Below are positions 1 to 10,566 of a stretch of 64,000 nt of DNA, piece after piece. Each line of letters opens with the position of its first letter. Position 1 is the stretch's first letter. Under the pieces are notes generated by a model. That model saw nothing but the letters and a program-made list of their open reading frames with translations, was not told the origin of the DNA and made no database searches. Origin of the DNA: Hydractinia symbiolongicarpus (taxonomy: Eukaryota > Cnidaria > Hydrozoa > Anthoathecata > Hydractiniidae); the NCBI RefSeq assembly GCF_029227915.1, contig NC_079877.1, positions 22,221,851-22,285,850 of the forward strand, read 5' to 3'. A program made the translations under genes and the position numbers.

Positions 1-62
1 ACCTATTGTTCTTCACACTTGGGTTATTTAAGGTATTTAACGTACTCCTTGCTTTACCCTAG

Positions 63-3000
63 GTGGTCCAAGCATAATATCAAACTTCTCATCAACCTAT
101 ACCGTAGAGGAAAATACAACAAATTACAAGGTACCTATCATTTTACAAGGACATCCAAAACCACAAGTTACTTGGGAATTTGATGGAAATGAGAATGTAA
201 GGATGGAAACAATTGATGAAAAAAAGAGAAAATACAAATACATTCTTACTATACCAATGATCACGAGAGAAATGAATGGAAAAGTTCTCAGTTATAAAGC
301 AGTTGGTTATAATGATAACAAAGTTGTTGGAAGTACAAAGCTAAATGTTACGTGTAAGTATAGACTAAAAATATTAAAAATTAGTCATTCTGCTCAGACT
401 GGATATAGATTTTCTTAAATTTTAAACGGTATTATAAATTTTAAAGATTCTCCAACATTATGTGACACTGCTGTGAAAGAAGTAATTGAATTCGCTGATA
501 TCGCCTCTGCTATGTTTACTACACGTGTATGTGGTAATCCAATTCCCACTGTCTCTATGGAATTTGATGGTGAACCTGTTGCTGCCGTCCTAGATGCAGA
601 AAAGGATAAATACAAATACACTGTAAATTTAACACCGTACCTTTTACCGAGTAGATGTGGAAAAAAGCTTATCGTTACTGCTAAAAACAATAAAGGTGAA
701 GGAACCAGTAGAATTGTGCTAAAATACAAATGTAAGTTTCTTTTACTGCAAAGAGTTTTGTATTTGTATATGTTAACAATTATACTTACTTTAGTAACCT
801 ATACATCAATTATATTTTTCCTATGTACCACCGCACGCGGGTGCAAATATTCATGACCAAGACTGAATTATTTTTTATCCTATGTTATTGGTTACAGATG
901 TACCTTCATTATATGGTTAAGGACATACATAAAAGTTAAAAGTTAACTTAAATGTTGAGGCTTAACCATTTCTGAAGAATTCATGAAATTTGATTTTAAA
1001 ACTATTGACATGAAAATTAAACTGTACATTTTAGTATCTCCTATTCCAATAAACAGCACGATGAGAAAAGTAGGTAGCTGTATAGATACAAACTGGAGTG
1101 CTCCAAACACTGGTGAATGTGATGTATCATACAAAGTGGATTATTTAGACAGCAACAATGTAACAATTCATTCTAAGGTGTTTCATAACAAAGAACTAAA
1201 AGCAGAATCGTGTGACACAAAAGTTGTATCTAATACTATATCAGTACGAGTCACAGCCGTATCAAATGATACGAGAGTGGAGCCAGGTAATGAAAAGTAT
1301 ATTATGTGGTAGAATTAGTTTAGTTAAATATTTTTGCGAATTTTGGCGTACTTGTGGAAATAAATTCTCCCCCCAAAATACTACTGCTATCAATTATCAT
1401 CTTTGCGACAGCATAATTTATTCCACCTCAATTTTAACGTAACATTTTAACGTAACATTAAAAAATATTCCGTTATGAAATGGCCATTTCGTCAAAAATT
1501 TTTCAAACTTGCAATTTTATTTTCCGTTGTTTGCAAATTTTTATAATTCGCAAGAATTTCAAAAATTTGTGACAGTAAAGTAGGAAAAATAGTTTTCTTA
1601 TAAATAATACAATGATTCGGTAAACTTTTTAAAGATGTGCTGTGTCGTTTTAGGTGATGGCGATGGTGAAACATCTGGAAATACGGTTGCCGTAATTGTT
1701 GGAATTGTTGTTGCTGTGGTTGTTGTAATAATCATTGTAGTAGCATTCGCTGTGTACCACTATAAAAGAAACAGTAAGATTTAGTTAGCTTTTAAAAACA
1801 TTTTAATAATTAACAAACGTGAATAAGATAATCAGGAACATTTAATGATTTAGGTCACCATTACAACGCTATTTTGTTATATGATTCGGTTAACTTATTT
1901 CTGAGCAGAGAATCATAATAAACAGAAATTTTCTTTCTTTTTCATATACTACTATAATTATAACTTAGCCAATCCTACCCATTCCAATTGACCCTATGGT
2001 AAAGATTTATAAACTTACGTTGTCAGAAACAATGATGTTGAGAATGTGTTATTGTTCAAAAATTCCCGCCTTAAATTTTCTCCTTAGATTTTTTAACGTT
2101 ATTTTTCCATAAAATACTGGAGATTTGGGATTAATATTATCCAGTTATGGTAGTTTTATGAATGATGACTTTTTTTGCATTTCCTAGTTGTTTTGTTCTG
2201 AAATTTGCTTTCCAACTTTTTTTACATGTGTTTTTTTAATGTTGAACTCCTTGTCTACGTCATTGGATTAGTACTTAGTAAATTTGCAATTGAATTACAC
2301 ATGATCAAGAGTATTTATAGTAACAGCCGATTTTTTTTAAAACACATAATCATTAAATTGTATTGTCTATATAATAATACGCCAGTTCTGTGTGTCTGTA
2401 ACAGGCAAAGTGGATATGTTCATTTTCCTTTGATCTTAGCGAAATTTTCTTTGAAGTAACCGAAAAATGCATGTCTAATATGTTAAATTTTCTGACGTTA
2501 CGGCGTGACGTCAATAGCACTACTTTAACGTCAATCTATATAATAATACGCCAATTCTGTCTGTCTGTGACCTTTGCAAAGTGGATTATATTCTTCACAA
2601 TTTTCTTTAACAAATTCTATAAAACATCGCCTATAAAATTGTTCTGTAATTTACCAAACTTTAACGCTAAAATAGTATTGACGTCAAAGGAAAGTTAATT
2701 AAGATTAGTGAAGCCATTACAGTGCACCTAAAATTTTGAGGCCAAATAACTTGGAAACGAGTTGGTGACGTCAATGTTTTTTAACCGCGTGGGTAACTAG
2801 GGACCACCTGGGACCAATTTGGGTAATTTTCCAAACCTGGGTCCCCAAATCCGTTTCGGAATGAACGGGTTTATGACGTCATCAAAAAACCTTTAAACCA
2901 CAATATTTCCGTAATCGTTGGTCAAAAGTACATGATCCTATACATTTTCTTGATCAGCGTTTCAAGATCTATACGAGGGAGGCAACAGGTACATGAATTT

Positions 3001-6000
3001 CTGAAAAAAAATTTTTTGTGTTTTCACGGGCCTTTGCTGACGTCAGCACAATTTTTAAACACTTATATCTCTTTTTGCGTTCCTCGAAAACATATCATCC
3101 TACACATTATTTTGATCAGCGTGATTCAACCTCTACACATTACAATAAAATAATAAAATAAATTTCTCTAACTTTTTTGGGATCTTCACTGCTGACGTCA
3201 GCAAAACATCTAAAACAACCTATTTTTCTATTGCCCATCTGCCTAAGTGGATTTCACCACGGGCCTTATCGACTAGTATCCTATATATTAAATTAATGAA
3301 GCCGTTACAGTGCACTTAAAAATTTGAGGCCAAATAACTTTTCTGCAACCGTTTATCAAAAGTACATGATCCTATACATTTTCTTAATCAGCGTTTCAAA
3401 ATCTATACGATGAAGGCAACAGGTATAAAAATTTCTAAAAAAAAAATTTGGTCGGTTTAGACGGGTCAGTGCTGATGTCAGCAAAATTTAAATGACGGTT
3501 GTTTTTCTCTGTTATCCTGCCTAAGTGGATTTTTCCACGGGCCTTATTGACTAGTCTATGTAATAATACGCCAGTTCCGTGTGTCTGTAACAGGCAAAGT
3601 TGATATGCTTATTTTTCTTTGATGTCGCCGAAAAATGCATGTCTAATATGTTAAATTTTCTGACGTTACGGCGCGACGTCAATAACAAACATTACTTTAA
3701 CGTCAATATCCTATATTAAATTAATGAAGCCATTACCAATTTGGGTAAGTTTCCCAAACCTGGATCCCCAAATCCGTTTCGGAATGGACGGGTTGATGAC
3801 GTCACCAAAAGACCTTCAAACCTTAATATCTTTGCAACCGTTTGTCAAAAGTACATAATCCTATACATTTTCTTGATCAGCGTTTCAAGATCTATACCAT
3901 GAAGGCAGCAGATATACAAATTTCTAAAAAAACATTTTTTGGTTTTGACGGGGCCATTGCTGACGTCAGCAAATATTTTAAACCTTTATATCTTATTAAC
4001 CGCTGATCAATAGCACATGATCATATATATTTTTTTGATCAGCGCTTTAAGCTCTTCACAATAGAGGCGGCGTGAAAACAAAATTCTATATTTTTTTAGT
4101 GGATGGGTTACTGACGTCATCAAAATTTCTGTCCTGCCTCAGTGGATTTTTCCACTGGCCTTATCGACTAGTATTGTACTAATAAGACACTTTTAATAAG
4201 AATGTTATTTGTGCCAAAAAAGTTGAAGCTCAAAATAGTTTAATAACTCCCTAATGTTATGTTGCATGGCTATATTAATTACTGAGTTTCAATATTTATC
4301 TATTTGACACCTGCATGCCAAATTTTTAGGTCCCATAACTTTAAATCTCTATGAAATCCTTATAATGGGGAAAATACAATAACTCTTGTTAGGATTATCC
4401 TTAGAACTTAAAACTTACAACGCAACTTTGTTTCATCATTGTGCATGTTTTGGACACATGAATAATCCGATTTCCTATTTTTTTTAATTTGACCCAAAAA
4501 TAAAAAATAAAAACTAGATTTTCGGGCAATTTTAGAAAAATCGGAAAATATGTTAAATAACTTTTTTAAGTAGAAGAGTGTCATTTTGAACAAATTCCCA
4601 GCTTTTGATGACGCCACAAAAAATGTGCTGACGCAAGCAAAAATTTATTGCTGCCATTTTGTTTCTTTTGTGACGTACCATAATAGGAGCTTTTCTTTTA
4701 TTGTTAAGCTCAGGAAATTATATAATCATCGTAGTTATATTTGTCATACTCCGTCCACTTCTGTATAATTTCTAACGATCACACGACACCACAACTATAG
4801 ACATCACTCAGACGTAACTTCACCTAACATTTTAAATCAATGAAATATTACTAGAAAACAATGAAATATAACATGTTAAAATTAATACTAACGACATTAA
4901 TCACTTCTACTCGACGTCAGTTAAAGTAGATAAAAGAAGCTCCAGTTTAATCTCTCTAGATCAGATCTCTCCATCATTTAAAATATTCTATCAGGTAAAA
5001 ATATGTATTATTCTATATTTTGCTGTCTTGTCTTTCTTTTGTTTTTTTGTTTCTCTGAATTTCCATTTGAAGAGAACCAATTTTTATTTTTTATTTTATA
5101 TTTCAGGTGAGAAAGATTCTGAGAAACAGTAAGAATGTTACCTTGCACTACACTTCTTTCATTGCACAGTAGCATAATACTCCTGTTGTACCCTTGCTGC
5201 GTTTTTGGCAACGATAACAGGAATTTCACGTAATAACCAGTCGCTGTAAAATGTGACATACAGTTTTGCGATGAACGAGAGATATGTGGATTAAATTTTA
5301 AAATGATAATTACATTTTATGGAAAATTGGTATAACAGCACAGTACAGAGTGCATAACATAGAAAAAGAGCGTGACATAGCTTTGACAAACTAATCGTTG
5401 ACTAATACGGAAATACTGTTTTAAAAAACCGTTTGATATTATCAAATAAATAATTGTGTTTCATTTGCTTTTGTTAAGAAGAAGCCGAAGTAAGAATTTT
5501 GACCTGTCTATCTTTATATGGACCAAAGCTTGTGGATTAAAATAATTATATTTTTATCTTTTTTGGACCTACATTTATAAGTAAAATATTTCACAACAAT
5601 TAGCCCTGCAGGACTTGTATTATATTTTCAGTATTATTTTTAAAAGGGACTATGTATGGTAGATTTAAGATTGGCTAAGTACCTTTTTGTACTTACTGCT
5701 CTCAAAGTAATCACATGGCTTTTTTATTATGATGTGAAATAAAGTAAACTGTTCCGGTTAAAAAGTACAGACTTTTTGGAAATTTTATTCGTATATTTCA
5801 ACCTACTCAAAAACGATTTATTTCAAACTTTGTTTGTTAGTAATGATACTATGGATTTTACGAATAATATCTATTATCTACGCGTTTTGTGTATAGTAAA
5901 AACGAAAAAGCATAAGAAATAAACTAATTTGGAATTTAAAGACCATGGAATTTTTTTTGTCAATTCACGAATGCAAGGAAGTATCATTTTCTTTAGAAGC

Positions 6001-7008
6001 ACAGGAAGCGGAAGGAGGCCATTGAATGAAGAAACTGTAAGTTGATACTATTTCATGTATAATTCATTACCATGTCCTTCATTTGTGTTCCCAATGTACT
6101 AACGAAATATTTTGCATTTGAAAATCTTGTTGGATAACCTAGCTATAATGAAGATTTTGATGTAAAAAAAACAGGGAACCAAATTTTTAACTTGTGTAAA
6201 AGTTCAAGCTTCTTATTTGCTATCTGAAAATTCTTTCTAAAGAAATTTCAAGTAAAAAACACTATCGGATTGTAACATAATTTATATTTTCAAATTTCAA
6301 ATATTTTTTGACGTAGCTATCTTTAATAATATTATCTTCAGAGACTACTTCGTTCTATGTCTCTTTTATCAGCTGTAAATTTAATGTTCATCAATGTCTA
6401 TCAATTGACATTTGATATTTTAGCCATTCCCACAGCGTTCTGATGCTGATGGATATGCGATTGCTGATGATCTTATAGAAAATAATGTAGAAAGAAAAAA
6501 TAACACAGAAGGAATAAGTTTAGCACAATTAGATGACGGAACTTACGACCAACTCGAAGTAATGAACGACAATCCCTACATCAAGAACGGAGCTAGCGTT
6601 GATAATGCTGCTGCTAAGGCTAATCCACCTAATAACATGAAAACTTACGATTCTGCTGCGAATGCTGTCGATAAACAACCGAAAAAACCGGAAGTATATG
6701 CTTATTCACGACCGAGAAACACGGGTGATTATAATGGAGTGAATCCGCTCGCCGGAAAATCAACGAATCAAAATTTATACTCAGAACCTGAAAGACAGAC
6801 ATCTCCCGAACAACCTTTGGGCGCTGGAAAATCTGGAGCAGCGAACCCGAACTTATACGCTCAAGTTGAGAAAGATAGGAAGCAACCGAGTAAAGGCGAG
6901 AAATATCAGCCTCAGCATTATGACAAAGTTTGTGACCCTCCTGAAGTGCCGGCGCATATACAGCAGATGTACGCACAGATAGATAAAAGCAAGAAACAAA
7001 AAAAGTGA
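63..7008 (+). CDS. Alr-like: Alr-like allorecognition receptor, 5'-truncated by window edge (seven exons)
   Basis: Predicted type I membrane protein of the Alr immunoglobulin-superfamily. Exons with consensus splice sites and matching phases: 63-353, 447-731, 1035-1286, 1654-1773, 5107-5128, 5997-6036 and 6424-7008 (stop TGA), giving about 530 residues in the window. The first two exons are I-set-like Ig folds (GHPKPQVTWEFDG and GNPIPTVSMEFDG in strands B-C; KYKY in strand E) that lack the usual cysteine pair. The third is a fibronectin-III-like spacer (CIDTNW, VSYKVDY, SVRVTAVS). The fourth is a TM helix of almost only Val/Ile, followed by YHYKRN. The tail is long and tyrosine-rich with four YxxL/V/I motifs (YDQL, YAQV, YDKV, YAQI), possible SH2-docking sites. 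The signal peptide and first Ig exon must lie upstream of position 1. All extracellular exons have phase-1 boundaries, as known for Alr genes. The role in self/non-self recognition is family knowledge, not shown here. Which numbered Alr locus this is cannot be told. Confidence 0.85.
2366..4171 (+). mobile_element. Cluster of three non-autonomous Helitrons, one nested in another
   Basis: Element 1 starts at 2366 with TCTATATAATAATACG and ends at 3554. Element 2 (2535-3276) is inserted inside it, between A and T. Element 3 (3555-4171) follows head-to-tail. Each ends in a short hairpin or its remnant (GTGGA...TCCAC), then CTTATCGACTAG or a close variant, followed by T. TC start, CTAG end, 3' hairpin and A^T insertion are Helitron hallmarks. 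No Rep/helicase ORF is present, so these are non-autonomous. They lie in the large intron between the TM exon (ends 1773) and the microexon (5107) of the Alr-like gene. Confidence 0.75.
4400..4770 (+). repeat. Dispersed repeat family, copy A
   Basis: This stretch resembles 14985-15440 and 51430-51840. Shared blocks are CAACTTTGTTTCATCA, AATCCGATTTC, TGATGACG(T/C)CACA, and ATTGCTGCCATTTTGTT followed by GTGACGTAC. No ORF of interest lies in it. Element class is unclear; ends were not identified. Confidence 0.5.
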
Positions 7009-10000
7009 TTGTGGTGGCAGTCATCATTTCGTAGCTATCCAAAGAGCGGCACCATTTTCTTGTTTTATATATGCAAATTTGTTTGCTGCACTTTTAGAAA
7101 TACGAAATTTTGGCTGAGTATTAATAATGTTTAACTTTCAGATTGTTGCTTATTGACTATCTACTTTATATGTTTCAAACTTCAGGTTGTATCACGTTTT
7201 TCATCGTATGAAGAAAAAGGTAAAATGTCAAAAACTAATTCTGTTTTTTATAATCCATGATTGTGTCGTTTTTCTTTTTCTTAATTACTTCTTCGGTTTA
7301 GTTGTTATTTATAAGTTGTTCGTTATTAAAATATATGAGCCTAATGTCGCTTATAAAAGCATTTTTTTCTTGAAAATATGGACCTTAAGACGTGAAATTT
7401 ATTTTGAATTATTATCCAAATTTTAGTAAATAATAATAACTAGAAAGTCTTGATAGCAATGTTTTATGAGGAAATATATGGATAAGAAGCCTAGAAATAA
7501 CATTTAGTAAAAGAATATGTTAAAAAAAATTCGAATTTGAAAGTTTTACTGCCACCTTTTATGCAACTATTGCAAAAGTCTGGTTTACATTTGACGTAAG
7601 TTTAAAACTGTTTAATTCTAGTATTTTAATTGTACGTAAAAGTTAAACTGCCAGTAGACTGATACATATTGACGCCAGATCAGTTTCTGTCTTTTTTTAA
7701 GCTACTTTAATTCATTAAATCTTGCCCAAACGAGCCGAATTTTTATTATGCTGATTTAAATTGAAGTGATTTTATATGTCGATGTTTTAACCTGGTATCG
7801 ATGATTGAAAGCTGTTTCAATCACCGATACCAGGTATTCACTGGAAACGTAAGCAACAATGTGTTTATCAAAAAAGAATCAAGGGCGTAATTAAAATCGA
7901 CACATAACTTTTAATAAGCGAGAGGTAATGGTTTAAAATAGCTAGTTAATTGTACGTTATTTCTCTTCATAAACAACAAAACAAATTTTGGAAGTTCAGA
8001 ATAATAGTTGCATATTTTTATAACAGTAGAAATAGTTTGCAACGTTACTGTGAAGGGGTGTGTGGGCCATTTAAACGTCTTGTTGATAAAGTAGCTGTTG
8101 TTGACATATTTTTCCAAGCATCAAACATTTCAGTAAATTTTACCCATTTTGTTTTTTTGTTGTTTTTATTTATTTATTGAACGATATTTTCTGTTGTGTT
8201 GCAGACTAGTAACTAACATTTAATGATATATCTGATGTATCTTTTGGGAAAGTCAAATATTGTTCCTTTAAAAGAATTAACATGGCTGTTGTAGATATTT
8301 GCACAACGAGTCGTTTTAATACATAATATAGTTATTTAATGTTTAGCAACGTTAGAATTTACCGTTCGAATTTGTCTTTATTGATTATAGCAAGTTAGAT
8401 CTGCTTCTTTTTTATTTTGTGTTGTGGTGTCACATAAAATATTTTACCCTGTTGTTAAATATTTTCCCAAACCTATCGCTTTGAAATATATATAAACATC
8501 TATCGTTTTTTTTTTTTTTTTTTTTGCACTTGCACATTTTTTTTAATAGAAACACACTTGTCAGTAAATTTTTATATTTCCTAAATGTTTCGTGTAGAAA
8601 AAACGCGTGGGCTCACATAAACACATGTACACCTGTATATAGAATATATGCTGTGAACATCACACTTTTCCTTTAAAAGGGTGTATGTGATATTTATCTA
8701 GAATACTTTTATGTGTAAGGTTACGGGGTTATTATATTAAACGACATATTTTTGGTTTTGTATATAGCACAAACACATAATTTTTATCAACAAACGGATG
8801 ATCAGGCTTGTTTAGTTTTCTCAAAGAACGTAACGATATATGAAATCTTTTTTTAGTAATTCTGATTCTGAATTATATAAGACTTCATTTCAAGTAAGAA
8901 GAAAAAATAAAAAGAGATTTTATTTATAATTTTAATAATCTTCTTTTAATAAGATTTTGCCGCAACAATCATTACGAAATTTTATATCTCCTTAACATGC
9001 TTCGATCTCAACTGCCTGTTTTTGCTGGAGAAGAAATGTTCCGATATTATTTTTTAAATCGCAGTTGAAAGTTGCAAGTTCCTAATGCAAGACAAAAAGC
9101 AAGGCAAATTTTAGACATAAATTCGTTTAGTTTGTGCCTGTTAAATACATTTTTCGGTATTTGCCAATCCAATCATTTATTGACGTTTTAGTCAATGGCA
9201 AACTTCCTTGTATGTAGAGTCGTTGTTTAATTATTATGTAACGTGTAGTAGTTAGTAGCAAATATCTTGTTAATCTTGGTTGATTTTCTGTTGCTGTGTT
9301 TGATGTAATCCGACCCTTCCAGAATTATGTTGAAATATTCCACATTGAATTAAGGCACTCGCTTCTGTACGAATAGTAAAAGAAGTATTTCCTGTTTTTT
9401 TTTTGTTTGTTTCTATTTTTGTTTAATATGCCTTCCGCCAGCGATGACGAACACGACGAAAATGTAGTTTGGGCAACATGGCGTCCGTACAAGCATCAAA
9501 CAAAAAGCAACATTCATTCTAAAAGTTTGTTTGAGAACATCTTAGATCTTTAAAGAGGTCAATTCAATAATTACGTAAAACACCAATTCGTTATTTTTAC
9601 TACCCCCATCCCCTCAACCCCTGCATATATACGCATCGTAACAAATCTAGTACTTCCCAAACACCCACCCACCGCACTCATCTATTCATTTCCTATAGTA
9701 CAAAAACCTTCATGTAACAGATAATCAGGCAAATATAGCTAATATGAGAAAAAGATATAACGAAAATGATCAGTAATAGAGATACGTTTCAATTTATATA
9801 TTTACCAAATCTTACAAACCTTAAAACACGTGCAATAAATCAATGGATAGTGCTTTTTTAATAAGTAAGAAGCGATGGTGGAAAGTCTGAAGTGACTGGC
9901 CATTTTGCTAGTTTTATTTTTAAGCCGATCTTTTTGGGGATCTGAGAATTCGGGAGGGTGGATGCTTTTTAGACTCCCAAAGTTATAAAGGAGACATTGT

Positions 10001-10566
10001 ATTGCCATAAAACTTGGGACAGGTATTTGTTAGCACATTTAGAGGACAATTGCAATAAAAAAATCCAGTCACAAATGACGTCATCGTATCTGAAGCAAAA
10101 ATAGACCAAAAAATGCGGAATAAGAGAAATTAAATGTTTTGAAGTGTTGATAAGAATATTTCCAAATTTTTTTTGATCACCTGTTAACCAATGAGTTACC
10201 ATGGCAACAGATGTAACGTCACACCAAACTTATTTTGACTAGCCTGATGTTTACTAAGAATGATAAGTCACCAACTTTCAACCCCATACAACGATACGCT
10301 TCAGAAGTAATACAAAAATGTTGGGAGTGAGGCTAAAATATCCCCACCCCTCCTTCGGCCCTCCGGCGGGTTAATGTTGACAGAGTTTAGAAATTCCTTT
10401 AAATGGCTACTTTAGTTACTGCTTATATCCTCCTCACAAGAAAATGTTATGAAAGAAATTTCATCTCTATTGATAAGTGATGATTTAGGATTTCTGAGGT
10501 GTATTATATGTAGCAGCATAAAGCAATCATGATAACAGGGAAGTTCAATTATATTTTCCTTGAATG
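7009..10566. other. Intergenic region with a foldback repeat and no supported gene
   Basis: Begins with the probable 3' UTR of the Alr-like gene. It holds the foldback at 7772-7909, a 20-base T run near 8507-8525 and AT-rich sequence. A 42-codon ORF at 9430 (MPSASDDEHDENVVWATW...) might be a first exon, but nothing around it supports that. No other coding signal was seen. Confidence 0.4.
7772..7909. repeat. Foldback element with a 21-bp hairpin
   Basis: Bases 7790-7810 and 7815-7835 are inverted copies (20 of 21 match) around the four-base loop GCTG. A second, outer inverted repeat pairs 7772-7790 (TTATATGTCGATGTTTTAA) with about 7892-7908 (TTAAAATCGACACATAA). The nested symmetry suggests a small foldback MITE downstream of the Alr-like stop codon, perhaps in its 3' UTR. 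Confidence 0.6.

Noticed and set aside
9430-9555. 42-codon ORF starting MPSASDDEHDENVVWATW
   Set aside because: No splice donor or following exon was found, and it is short enough to be chance.
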